A stretch of DNA of 64,000 bases, taken from NCBI RefSeq assembly GCF_035046485.1, contig NC_085138.1, forward strand, positions 444,145,204 through 444,209,203, written 5' to 3'. Made by a program: the position numbers and the translations under genes. The notes under the pieces are model-generated. The model had not been told where the DNA came from. It saw only the letters and a list, made by a program, of their open reading frames with translations, and ran no database searches. Below, in pieces: positions 54,090-64,000 of the stretch. The stretch's first letter is position 1; each line of letters opens with the position of its first letter. Origin of the DNA: Aedes albopictus. Taxonomy: Eukaryota > Arthropoda > Insecta > Diptera > Culicidae.

Positions 54090-56579
54090 GGGTAACTCTC
54101 GCTGAGACCGTCCCACTATTTACACCATGTCTTCAAAAATGTTTAAGGTGGCGATTTTCTGAAAGTCCTCCCCAAAAAAGTAAGGAAAATGCATTTGGTT
54201 AATCAAATTGGTGGACCCCCCGTTAGTTAGAGCCACAAGCATTTTGGTGAACCCCTCGATTTTGATCAATTGTTGGCTCATTTAAACCGTTATAACTCGG
54301 AAGTTTCGCCAAAAACCACTTTAAAACTATAGGTTGTTGGAAAGAGAAAAGATAGAGGTACTCTTTGCAGTTATAAAAAGTTTGGTCGGCCATATTGATT
54401 TCGGCCGCCATCTTGAATTTATCTACAAAAACATTTTTTTCACCATGTTGGCAACCACCGATTTTCAAATTTCTTGCGTCAATCGAAAGCTGGGACATTT
54501 TTACACAACATATCGAAAATTTAGAGATGTACACTCCCGTTCAAAAGTTTGGGGTCACCCCCTCAAAAACATGTCATTTTTTTAGGCCCATATCTCCGCC
54601 AATTTGCGTCCGATTTAAAAACCCTAGGTTTCATTCAAAAGATAATAAGTCAAAGAAACTTTGAACATGATTTAAAAGAAACTTTTTCAAAAAAATTTGT
54701 ATGTAAACTTAACCCAAAGTTGCCAAATTTTCTAAAAAATGAATATAAGCTTACGGCAGTGTCGCTGGAAGTTGAGTCGACCAAATTTTAAGATGAGAGC
54801 GGTAATATGACCCATTTTCTATTAGCTTTCAACTGCTTTTTACAGAACTTAGCTAAAAAATCTAGAAAAAAAGTTATTAAGTAAATTAATCCTTGATGTC
54901 ATCGACCAAAAGTTTGGGGTCACCCCTCAATATGATGTATCGGCCAAAAGTTTGGGGTCACTTTCGTAAAACATGGAAAAGTGATTTGTTGATATCTTCG
55001 TCATCTATAGTTCAATTTTAATTATTTTTGGCTCATTTCAAAGATAATTAACTAAATTTACGTTTGATGTCTTCAACTTAACGTATTTAACGATTTTTGT
55101 ATAAAAAAATGTTATGTAAAGTTAGCACATTTTACCACGCTTCAAAAAATGAGGCAACTTTACATTAAGTTTTAGTATGTAAATTTCAACAAATATGTGT
55201 GGTTCAATGTCTATGCAGTAAGTATCATTCATTTTGTTTCAAATAAGCCAAGAAGAATTAAAATTGAATGAAAGATGACAAAGATATCAACAAATCACTT
55301 TTCCATGTTTTACGATAGTGACCCCAAACTTTTGGCCGATACAGCATTTTGAGGGGTGACCCCAAACTTTTGGTCGATGACATCAAGGGTTAATTTACTT
55401 AATAACTTTTTTTCTAGATTTTTTAGCTAAGTTCTTTAAAAAGCAGTTGAAAGCTAATAGAAAATGGGTCATATTACCGCTCTCATCTTAAAATTTGGTC
55501 GACCCAACTTCCAGCGACACTGCCGTAAGTTTATATTCATTTTTTAGAAAATTTGGCAACTTTGGGTTAAGTTTACATACAAAATTTTTTGAAAAAGTTT
55601 CTTTTAAATCATGTTCAAAGTTTCTTTGACTTATTATCTTTTGAATGAAACCTAGGGTTTTGAAATCGGACGCAAATTGGCGGAGATATGAGCCTAAAAA
55701 AATGACATGTTTTTGAGGGGGTGACCCCAAACTTTTGAACGGGAGTGTATCTTTTTCCTATCAAAAGTTATCTGCACTTTTGTAAATCATGACACGTTTT
55801 CTCCATACATTTCCACCGGCACCGGCAATGACACGCAACAGCATCAAAGTTGGCGCCTGCTTGTATACACAAACGCACCTGCAGCAAAATTAGGGCGAAT
55901 CGGAGGTTCGTTCTCATTTTTAACTGTTTCTCAACGATGCGGGCATTGCTTTTTAAACTTTTTTGGTGTTTTGAAAAGCTGAAACTTTCAACTTTTCATT
56001 AGTGGATTCAGATTTAGAATAAATGTTCGTAAACACTGTGAAATAACGCTGCATTTATGTAAACAATCGGCACCTGGCCCAGTGCGCAAAAGTGGCATGA
56101 TTCACAAAAGTGCAGATAACTTTTGATAGGAAAAAGATACATCTCTAAATTTTTGATATGTTGTGTAAAAATGTCTCCGCTTTTGATTGACCCAAAAATT
56201 TTGAAAATCGGTGGTTGCCAACATGGTGAAAAAACAGTTTTGGTATAAAAATCCAAGATGGCGGCCAAAATCAATATGGCCGACCCAACTTTTTACAACT
56301 GTAAATAGTAGCCCAACCTTCTCTCTTTTCAACAACCTATAGTTTTTAGGTGGTTTTTGGCGAAACTTTCGAGTTATAACGGTTTAAAAGAGCCAACAAT
56401 TGACCAAAATCGAGGGGTTCACCAAAATGCTTGTGGCTCTAACTAACGGGGGGTCCATCAATTTGATTAACCAAATGCATTTTCCTTACTTTTTTGGGGA
56501 GGACTTTCAGAAAATCGCCACCTTAAACATTTTTGAAGACATGGTGTAAATAGTGGGACGGTCTCAGCGAGAGTTACCC
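54090..56579. mobile_element. Long palindromic DNA element interrupted by a second one
   Basis: The ends are GGGTAACTCTCGCTGAGACC and its exact complement; TACT lies on each side (54086-54089 and 56580-56583), a possible 4-bp target duplication. Arms of about 490 bp (54090-54529 plus 55750-55793 against 56096-56579) surround a loop of about 300 bp. Without the insertion at 54532-55747 the element would be about 1.27 kb. Arms differ at scattered positions. Short frames such as 54223-54534 lie in the arms and match nothing known to me. Confidence 0.88.
54532..55747. mobile_element. 1.2-kb TA-flanked palindromic element (Tc1/mariner-like)
   Basis: The element starts CACTCCCGTTCAAAAGTTTG and ends in its complement, with TA at 54530-54531 and 55748-55749. 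Arms of about 510 bp are near-identical around a diverged centre at about 55045-55235. GTTTGGGGTCAC occurs at the tip and again twice inside each arm (near 54910 and 54950 and mirrored near 55330 and 55370). No transposase is present. TA duplication and the GTTCAAAAGTTTGGGGTCAC tip agree with Tc1/mariner ends. Confidence 0.93.
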
Positions 56580-56583
56580 TACT

Positions 56584-57088
56584 GTTTTTAGCCGGTAGTC
56601 TAGATCGCCACCAAACGAAGTTCTACTGAATATTGTAATGCAAGCTCCGCACTTTTCACTCCCGGATGGCATAGCGTTAACAGCCATTGCATATTTTGAC
56701 GGACTTGGTCACGATGCATTTCCAATCAATAGAATCAAAACCATCGTTACTTATTATGTCTATGTTAAATATCATCGTAATCATTTCTTCACTCATTCGT
56801 CACCCGCGCACTGATCTTAAATGGAGACATGAATCCTCCACAAGGGTAAAATCTATGAAAACGTCTTCTCTGGAAGGCGTAGCATGTTTGCCGAATCAAA
56901 TTGTCACCACTCGTACTCGTAGGGTACATTTTAAATTTCACCAAGAAAAATTTTCCTTTCTTTCCACTGTTACTCAAACATTTTTTTCAGCCTAAACTCG
57001 GATTTTGTTAAACGGCTGCGCGAGAAGAAAACGCGACGGGAGCAAAATGTTGACGTCCGCACTCGTACACGGCCTGCTACGATTTTTA
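56584..57088. other. Unidentified spacer
   Basis: This 0.5-kb stretch has no repeat unit that I see. A 102-codon frame (56687-56995) and a shorter reverse frame overlap; neither is recognisable. Confidence 0.35.
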
Positions 57089-57231
57089 CCCTTCTTACAC
57101 CCATAAGAAGGGTATAACTATCGCTCGAAAAACCGACTTTCGATCCGAGGCCCGGAGGGCCGAGTCTCATATACCAATGAACTCAGCTCGACGAACTGAG
57201 CAAATGTGTGTATGTGTGTATGTGTGTATGT

Positions 57232-57270
<39 letters not shown>

Positions 57271-58683
57271 TTACAAAAAAAAGTCACGCACGTTTCTCAG
57301 CCGTCTGTCAACCGATTTGAGTTCTCTTGGAAGCAAATGAAAGCTACTACATCCTAGTAGAACGCTATTGATTTTTTTTCGATTGGACGTTTGGTTACCG
57401 AGATATCTCTCGAAGAGTACTTATGAGTCATACATCTAAACTTTTTAAGATTTTTGACCAAGTGTATCATAATAAATATTTCAGCCGTTTGTCAATCGGT
57501 TTGGGTTCTCTTGGCACCAAATGAAAGCTACAGCATCCTAGTAGATCGCCCAGAAATTTTATTTCGATTGGATATTTGGTTACAGAGATATCTTTCGAAG
57601 AGTACTTAGGATTTATACAACTAAACCTTTCGAGATTTTTGACCAAGTGTATCATAATGAATATTTTAGCTGTCTGTCAACCGATTTCGGTTCTCCTGGC
57701 ACTAAATGAAAGCTACAACATTCTAGTAGAACCCTATACAATTTCATTAGGATTGGACATTTGGTAACCGAGATATCTTTCAAAGAGTACTTGGGAGTAA
57801 TACAGGTTAACTTTTTGAGAGATTTTTGACCAAGGGTACCATAATAAATATCTCAGCCATCTGTCAACCGATTTGGGTTCTCTAAGCACCAAATGAAAGC
57901 TTCAATATCCTTGTAAAAGGCCCTGAAATTTTATTACGATTCGACATTTGATTACTGAGATATCTTACGAAGATTGTTTCAATAAATTCTTTTTATATTA
58001 TTATATTCACTTGTTATCTTGCATTAGTTTTTGACCAGTCTATGGGAAATTATTTTTCAATAAATAATGCTGACCTCATACAAAGTGCATATTAGCAGGT
58101 TATTGTTTTCAACAAAATAATAAATAACAAATTACAAATACACAGGAATTCTATGAAAACTAACAATATGTTAAATGACAGCTTTGAATTTAAATATTGT
58201 GGGAAAAATGCAAGAACCGGACAGCCAAAATAACTAGCTAATGCCAAAACTGATTAACTTAGTAGATATATCATTTTTGTCTTTTCACGCCGTAACCATG
58301 AATACCAAGTACTTCGGAGCTAATTTAATCGACTGATTAAGAGATATTAGACAAAGTGTATCTCGCTGATTTTCTTAACCATTTATTAATCGATTCAAGA
58401 TCTTTTGGCAGTTAACAAAAGATACAATATTCCAGAATATGTAAGCTAACTTTCAAACATTCCATACAAGATTCTAGGAGGTGTCTGGCATTTCTGGTAG
58501 TTTAGACCATAGTCCATGATGCTATTTTGGAAACCAATCCACTAGATGCCAAATCCACAATATTTTCTAGAACTTTTAATCAATTACACAAAATAAATAT
58601 GTTAAATACAAATAATACAACAATAATTTTAATTAGTGTAAGAAGGGTTCTGTTCACCATAGGTGGATTAAATCGGTTTTTTT
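57089..58683 (+). mobile_element. Second hairpin-ended modular repeat, 185-bp core units
   Basis: The left edge is a hairpin CCCTTCTTA/TAAGAAGGG (57089-57112), then GAGGCCCGGAGGGCCGAGTC, the module CATATACCAATGAACTCAGC with GACGAACTGAG, and a (TG)n tract at 57205-57266. Four tandem units follow (57298-57975). The right edge has GTAAGAAGGGTTCTGTTCAC, then CATAGGTGGATTAAATCGG and a T run. The module between hairpin and (TG)n, and the GGTGGATTAA end, are shared with the GTACAC-hairpin family, while hairpin and core units differ. No protein is encoded. Confidence 0.72.
57298..57975 (+). repeat. Tandem repeat, about 185-bp unit, 3.7 copies
   Basis: The anchor CAGCCGTCTGTCAACCG recurs at 57298, 57482, 57666 and 57853, spaced 184-187 bp. 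Each unit also has AAATGAAAGCTAC, CATCCTAGTAGA, GATTGGACATTTGGT, GAGATATCTTTCGAAGAGTA and TTTTTGACCAAG. Units differ at roughly one base in six by eye. Confidence 0.92.
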
Positions 58684-58691
58684 CGAAGAAA

Positions 58692-58744
58692 TTCGGGAGG
58701 AATCTTTTATGGTTTATATATTCACCTTAAAAGATTCCTCCCGA
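58692..58744. repeat. Hairpin with 18-bp arms
   Basis: TTCGGGAGGAATCTTTTA at 58692-58709 pairs with its complement ending at 58744, around a 17-bp AT-rich loop. It sits exactly between the modular repeat and the next palindrome and may be part of the latter. Confidence 0.8.
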
Positions 58745-58745
58745 A

Positions 58746-58913
58746 GCCATACTTCAAAGTTTCAAAAGCACAAATCTGAAGAACCGAGGGTTGATTTGCT
58801 CTGAAAATTTGATCGATTGGTCACCACCAGCGGGTTACCAATCGATCAACTTTTCAGCACAATCCGTCTTTTGGTTCCTCAGATTTGTACTCTTGAAAAT
58901 TCGAGGTGTGGCT
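58746..58913. mobile_element. Foldback MITE-like palindrome
   Basis: Arms run from GCCATACTTCAAAGTTT through AGCACAAATCTGAAGAACC and AAATTTGATCGATTGGT, and back from ACCAATCGATCAACTTTT to CAGATTTGTACTC and GAGGTGTGGC. The loop is CACCACCAGCGGG. The inner 17 bp pair perfectly; the outer arms have mismatches. Confidence 0.75.
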
Positions 58914-58930
58914 ATATATATACCTTAACT

Positions 58931-59953
58931 AATTTCTGAACAAATTCCTTCCTGAAGGAATTTCATAAGGAATCTTTCGAGAAATTTCGAGATAAATCTC
59001 CAGAAGAATTTTTTATTAGATTTTTTTTAAGAATCTCTGAAGGAGTTTCTGTGAGAACATGTGTAAGAAGTATTTTAGAATACAGGTGACCGGCACAAAA
59101 AAAGATCCACCACATAGCGATTGCTGTTTCCAGTGAAAAATACATGCAAAAATGATAAAATATATCTTTCAATGAATGCACTTCATTCATTTTACATTGT
59201 TTTAGTGATCTGTGTTGATAAATATTTGGTTCTTGAGGAATAAAATGATTTCTGATAAGATTGGGAAAATTGCTTAAAAATTGGGTATGACAGAAAAAAA
59301 GATCCACTTAGCAATTAATTCTAAAACTTCAAAATTTCTAGTAACTCCTCTCATTATTTCTTCTGGGGCTTCAAGAATCCCGGGAATTCTTTAGAAGTTC
59401 CAGGAATCATCAAGGGTTCCTTTTTGAGATTCCCTCAATAAATTCGTTTGAAATGTTTTCACAATTTTTTTTTCTGGAATTTACAGATGGAATTCCTGGA
59501 AAAACGAAATCTTTTTAAGAACTTTAAGAAGTGAAACAGAAAGAGTTCCTAAGGCATTCTTTGTGAGATCCTTAAAAAAAATCAGAGGTTTTTCTCAAGT
59601 AACTTCTGTAGAAACTCTGTAACTTCATAAGAAACTCCTATTTTTTTAAATAGGAAATCCATGAAAAAGCTTCAGGAGGAAATCCTTAAAAAAAACATCT
59701 GGAGGAGTTCTATTAGAAATAACTTGGAGAATTTAAAAATGAACTTTCGAAGGAATTCCTGAGAGATCTGCGCGAAAGGAGTCCCAGTGTTATCTGAAAA
59801 GGCGATCCCTGAAAAAAAAAATATTAAAATAGAATATGGTTTTGTTGTAATACATAAAGTTTCTTATCTCTGTACTTAACGTTCTATTAAGTACCCATTT
59901 ATTTGGCAATTATATCATCATGCTTAAGCATGTATTAAATTTACACATTCCAT
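58931..59953. repeat. Degenerate 12-bp satellite with a short foreign piece
   Basis: Satellite words (CCTTCCTGAAGGAATTTC, GGAGGAAATCC) occur at 58930-59060 and 59330-59800. Between, 59084-59310 has AAAAAAAGATCCAC near both edges (about 59097 and 59294), possibly a small element. A poly(A) stretch ends the satellite at about 59825; AT-rich spacer follows. Confidence 0.55.
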
Positions 59954-59963
59954 AATGTCGTGT

Positions 59964-61360
59964 AATAAATCGTTTTATGAGTGTGTACTACTGGTGCATG
60001 ACACTGGAGGTAAGCCCATCTCCGGTTAACACCAATCGTGACAACTTCTCAAACTTCGACAGCTCCACAGTGGATTTTGATCTCTCTATGAAGGATGAAA
60101 TCACCGGTATACCGGAATCTTTTCGTTCCGTAGGTATTCCACAGATTTTTGCAAGTAAGTTAGGGCATGTTAGCGGGGACAGAAAGTTCTTCACAGATGG
60201 TTCGAAAACCGATGATTTTCAAAAGCCATGTTCGGTATACATTGCTGAGCTAGCGGCTATATACTACACCTTAGAGTACACATTCGCGCTCTTCCACCTG
60301 AGCACTACTTCATTTTTACCGACAGTCTAAGTTCTCTGGAGGCTGTTCGGTCAATGAAACGGATGAAGCACTCAGCGTACTTCCTGAATGGAATATGCCA
60401 AGTATTGAGTGCTTTGACCAAACGCTCATCCACCATCACCATAGCTTGGGTCCCTTCACATTGCTCGATTCCGGGCAATGAGAAGGCGGACTCGCTGGCT
60501 AAGGTGGGCGCTAGCGAAGGCGATATTTACGAGCGTCAAATCGCCTTCGACGATTTTTTTTTAATTGGCCCGTCTGGAGACTTTGATCAGCTGGCAACAC
60601 AAATGGAGAGATGGAGAGATGGGTAGATGGTTGCACTCCATCATTCCACAGGTGTCGAAGAAGCCATGGTTCAAAGGGTTGGATTTGAGCCGCGATTTCA
60701 TTCGTGTAATATGTCGGTTGATGTCCAACCACTTGTTGAATGCTCATACCTTCCGTGTTGGGCTCTCAGAAAGCAATCACTGTGTCTGTGGCGTAGCTTA
60801 TCAGGATATCGAACATGTCGTTTGGGGATGCAATGAGTATCGTGAGGTCAGATCTGAGCTGCATGCAATTCTCCGGGTCCGAGGAAAACAACAGAAACCC
60901 GTTAGAGAAGTGTTGGCAGATCTCATATATCAGTTTTTGAAACATGTTGATATCAGAATTTGATGTTCGTTCCTTGTTTTCGTTGTCCGCCGTTTGGTTT
61001 TGCTGTTCGCCCCTATCTGTCACTTCCCCCTACCATTTGTCTTCTTCTTGTCGTTGTCTACCGATAAAGTCCTTTCTTTTTTGTTCCATTTCAGATAAGG
61101 ACATTGTGTCCCATTAATGTTTTTAGTATAAGTTAGCAAATAATTTAGTTTAAGACCCCTAAATCCCTCCTTCCTATTTTTTTTGTATCCCTAACCTCGA
61201 AACAGTTGCGCGTACTTCGGCTCCCCAAACTAACATAGCATTAAGGCAGTAAATATTGTAAAATGCAAAATATATTGTAAAAAAACCTACAAATGATTTC
61301 GGCTCAGTTATGCCCATGAGGCGACCGAGCCTTCCAAATAAACGAATAAGTAAAAAAAAA
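59964..61360 (+). mobile_element. 5'-truncated non-LTR retrotransposon with RNase H (LOA/I-like)
   Basis: AATGTCGTGT at 59954-59963 and 61360-61369 is a target-site duplication (one A is shared with the tail). The insert keeps only the 3' part of a LINE ORF2 (RNase H and C-terminal region) and a 3' UTR of about 400 bp that ends CCAAATAAACGAATAAG and a run of nine A. The truncation point lies just before the RNase H domain. Confidence 0.9.
59971..60963 (+). pseudogene. LINE ORF2 C-terminus: RNase H and cysteine motif, two frameshifts
   Basis: RNase H removes the RNA strand after first-strand synthesis in some LINE clades (I, LOA, R1 groups). Visible motifs are FFTDGSK (first catalytic Asp, about 60187), AELAAIYYTLEY (Glu), FTDSLSSLEAVRS (Asp) and WVPSHCSIPGNEKADSLAK (His/Asp part). 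Beyond it come GRWLHSIIP, a LSRDFIRVICRLMSNH block and the motif CVCGVAYQDIEHVVWGC, a CCHC-like zinc finger of mosquito LOA-type elements. The frame shifts near 60288-60292 (before LPPEHYFIF) and in a run of T at 60553-60562. It ends at the TGA after DIRI. The active-site residues survive but the protein cannot be made intact. Confidence 0.93.
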
Positions 61361-61369
61361 ATGTCGTGT

Positions 61370-61734
61370 TATATCTAACACATATTTTAGTACCGTCAAA
61401 GCATTAGGCTTTACAAAATCTTGTCAGTATTTCTATCTTATCGTAATGAACTTACTGACAACAATCTCGTCGAAAATTTCAGAATCAAGCAACGTACTGA
61501 AATGAGGAAGCTTTAGTCATCGTCATCATTATTCATATTTCATGATTCTTCCACCACACACTACTAAGATACCGTGGTCAAATCCCTGATGATGATAAAA
61601 GATCATCCATGAACCACGTAGCGTAAATTTCAAGAGCAAATAATATGGTCGGGTCCCATTTAGACTCTGTCACCCACTTTACGTCCACCGCGATTTCCAG
61701 GCTGTCTTCTAACCATTTTACTTCATTTTTGGTA
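61370..61734. other. Spacer, nothing recognised
   Basis: Non-repetitive sequence between the LINE and the next MITE. No frame above 60 codons with recognisable content. Confidence 0.4.
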
Positions 61735-61949
61735 CCGTAAGCCGGGGTCAAATTGATCTCCGGGTTGAAATTGATCAGTTGTTTTTTCGTTAGATAAAGT
61801 ATGTTTTAAATAGTTTCCTTACATGTATCGTTAAGTATAGGATTCCTACATCACGATACTTGGAAGAAAACTATATAGAGTATGCTTAAACTAACTGAAT
61901 ATCGTCTGATCAATTTCGACCCGGAGATCAATTTGACCCCGGTTTACGG
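61735..61949. mobile_element. 215-bp TA-flanked foldback MITE
   Basis: TA at 61733-61734 and 61950-61951 flank ends CCGTAAGCCGGGGTCAAATT and the complement of CCGTAAACCGGGGTCAAATT. Pairing continues through GATCTCCGGGTTGAAATTGA to TGATCAGTTG-like sequence near 61780. The middle is AT-rich. TA duplication points to a Tc1/mariner-type source. Confidence 0.88.
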
Positions 61950-61951
61950 TA

Positions 61952-63241
61952 TGTAATGAGTCTATAGTAAGCTGGGCTGGATGAAAAACAGCCGGGAAAT
62001 TGCGGTGGCCATAGAGTGGGTGGCAGCGTCTTATAGGAGACTCGACTGTATGTTCCGAAGATTCAGAATATTTAACGTGGGATATGGACGATACCCTGGT
62101 ATTGAGTTGGTCATCCTATCCTCCGTTTACCCACCTTAATAGTATGTTTAACTGCTCAAGATGGAATGAGAAGGCATCATTCAATTCTGTTCGGAGGAAC
62201 CCAATCTTAACTATTGTGATCCTCATTTACGAACGCTGAAAGGTATGAGAGGCCCCCACTCTGCTCCCAGCAAAAGGTGCGGAACACGAACTAACTGTCC
62301 GGCAAGCATTCTTACTCATTTCCCATTCCAATTTCTCCAGAAGAACCCTTCCGCTCCTTCCACACCGGCGCCTTTCGTTTCAATTTTATCTAATTTCCAG
62401 ATTTGCTTTCCTCCGCGTCGTCCTACCGCGTGCCACCTTTGTCCTTACCAACTCCACCGAACGAAACCCTTTCCACAATAATAATATGTAAATCTGTTTA
62501 TGGGTGTTTTACTCCTTCCACCTTCCCAGAGCCAGAACGATGCGATGCGATGGATCGCTTTTTCGTCGTCTTCTGCTCGTCGGAGTGGAGTGCCTCTAAC
62601 AAGGCGAGAGTCAGAGAACGAGAGATGCAAATTCGCAGTCTTCGGTTTTTGCCGGTGATGCCGAACCAGACGAGGAAGTGCTCCTTCGCATCTAATACCT
62701 ACATTCCGAATTGGCCGGCATACTGGACCGAAGTGGGAGGATGGACCCCGCGTCTATTCTTCATCCTGTGAACGGGTTGTGGTTTAAGGAAGAGCCTGTA
62801 TTCCGAATAACTATCACCTTCCTCCACCTAAGGAACCAGCCAGCCGGTGACTTTGAGAAGTTTTGTCCGGTCTGGGTGGGATAGGGAGGGAACAGTGTGG
62901 AAAGGGGCCATCTATGAAATGCGGGAAGGAAAGTTTTGTTCTTCGCTCTCTTACCTTCTCCTATACGACTCTCGAACCAATTGAGCTGTATGGAAAATGT
63001 TGTGTATATTTCGAAATAACGTCATCGTCATCTAAGTTAGTTATCGTCGTCGGTCAGAAACCGAATACCTATTAGCATGCTGTATTATTTAAAACTGGTA
63101 AACTACTTTACTGCTGGATGAATGTTAAATTATCTTTCGGTTGATGGCCTGTGTTGTCTTCGGTAGTTTCCGAGTGTTTGAAGGAACTGAAGGTGATATT
63201 CAAATTTGAAAACTTTTTTCCAAAGGCAAAAATGTTCAATC
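61952..63241. other. Non-repetitive island, no gene recognised
   Basis: Composition is GC-balanced. Overlapping frames at 62245-62771 (up to 122 codons) on both strands match no family. Pyrimidine-rich stretches (CCTTCCGCTCCTTCC near 62346) occur. It may belong to a neighbouring gene outside the window. Confidence 0.4.
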
Positions 63242-63243
63242 TA

Positions 63244-63456
63244 GGGTATTGTACCATTTGGGCAGGTGTACCTATTTTGGGCACTTGCCGCTATAACTAA
63301 GTCAATTTCAAACCGATTGATTTGAATTTTTGTACAGCGTTAGATACTGTACGTGCCTAACTCTGGACAAAATTTCAAATCAATCGGTTCGAAATTGACT
63401 TAGTTATAACGGCAAGTGCCCAAAATAGGTACACCTGCCCAAATGGTACAAAACCC
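63244..63456. mobile_element. 213-bp TA-flanked foldback MITE
   Basis: TA at 63242-63243 and 63457-63458 flank GGGTATTGTACCATTTGGG and the complement of GGGTTTTGTACCATTTGGG. Arms extend about 90 bp (CTATTTTGGGCACTTGCCG, TATAACTAAGTCAATTTC) around a loop with TTAGATACTGTACGTGCC. A truncated relative is at 52785-52995. Confidence 0.92.
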
Positions 63457-63458
63457 TA

Positions 63459-64000
63459 TGTATTACCTTTTATTGATTGTACGACATTTCCCCGAAAGTT
63501 TTTTCCCCGAATGTACCGTTTCCCCGAAAAGTGTATAGCATCTGCCATTTAACCTTCTTTGGAATGAGCTGATGCTCACCACGCTGCGTACGCTCAGCAT
63601 AACCAGTCAGGGCCATCAAGAGCCCAATAGGGTTAACTAAACATTAGTTTTTGTTCACAAATTCTTGTTATTTGCATAATTTGATGCTGTTTGGGCTGAA
63701 CTTTGGCTTTCTTAATATTCATTTCGGAGTATGATAATTCAATGGAGAATGTATCATCTCATCATACATAATATTCAGCTCACCGATGTCCAAATACATT
63801 TACCCAAAACTTCACGACAATGAGAGAGTCAACTATTTGGATATATGTGCACGGGTGGAACCTAGATGTAGAGGTTTCATGGAAATCTACAGGGTATAAA
63901 CGATGAGGTAGGATATATTGGTAAATGTCCATAGGTCTAGCGTAACATCTTAGGAGAGTTGAGATGAATCGTGATCAGTAGACTGAATGGACCTAATGTC
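63459..64000. other. Spacer with three TTTCCCCGAA words
   Basis: TTCCCCGAA occurs at about 63488, 63503 and 63520, 15-17 bp apart, a small direct-repeat cluster. The rest to the window end shows no gene or repeat that I recognise. Confidence 0.45.

Noticed and set aside
57205..57266. CRISPR-like or other spaced array at the TG-rich tract and 185-bp units
   Set aside because: The (TG)n is a microsatellite and the units are contiguous tandem repeats without unique spacers; the DNA is eukaryotic.

Overview
The window looks like mosquito DNA, most likely Aedes. This rests on two full copies and one truncated copy of a tRNA-headed SINE that I recognise as Feilai-like (known from Aedes aegypti), on AT-rich sequence, on dense MITE content and on mosquito-type LINE fragments. 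The genus call is from memory of these families; no search was run. I found no intact host protein-coding gene, rRNA or functional tRNA gene. The window reads as intergenic or intronic DNA built from repeats, with several non-repetitive, more GC-balanced islands (about 4.8-6.4, 14.5-16.6, 24.4-26.9, 33.7-35.2, 42.5-42.9, 43.3-44.2, 50.8-52.8 and 62.0-63.2 kb) that could hold exons, promoters or enhancers.

Layout. At 1-10 kb there is a 5'-truncated LINE reverse transcriptase pseudogene (2.3-4.3 kb), a short retroposed fragment with a 12-bp target-site duplication (6.5 kb), a LINE C-terminal relic on the minus strand (7.3-7.7 kb), a MITE, and long stretches of a degenerate 12-bp satellite. At 10-14 kb there are two Feilai-like SINEs, the second inserted in one copy of a diverged duplication whose other copy keeps the empty site, followed by a palindromic repeat. 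At 16.6-30 kb the 12-bp satellite dominates, interrupted by a non-autonomous hAT element carrying a smaller MITE, by a second MITE of that kind and by a 51-bp poly(A) retroposon. At 29.8-30.9 kb lies a 1-kb insertion with a (CA)n tail and a 20-bp target duplication. At 32-41 kb there is more satellite, a 113-bp TTAA-flanked MITE, a 1.7-kb TA-flanked DNA element, a 5'-truncated SINE and a small Helitron.

The 41-51 kb and 57-58.7 kb parts are the most unusual. They hold repeated copies of what I read as a modular repeat family: a conserved start module, internal tandem arrays (a GCCATCTTG-rich array and roughly 151-bp units), a conserved block, a (TG)n or (CA)n tract and a terminal GTACAC...GTGTAC hairpin. 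One copy carries an 8-bp-TSD hAT insertion. A related element at 57.1-58.7 kb has a different terminal hairpin and a different internal tandem array (about 185 bp) but shares the module between hairpin and microsatellite and much of the opposite end. At 54.1-56.6 kb a 1.2-kb TA-flanked palindrome is nested inside one arm of another palindrome, and the opposite arm preserves the uninterrupted target. At 43.0-43.3 kb a foldback has perfect 56-bp arms made of tRNA 3'-half-like sequence. The end of the window has a LINE RNase H pseudogene with a target duplication and two TA-flanked foldback MITEs.

No operon-like cooperation exists here. The layout records successive insertions: satellite and modular repeats form the substrate, and DNA elements and retroposons are nested in them with readable target duplications.
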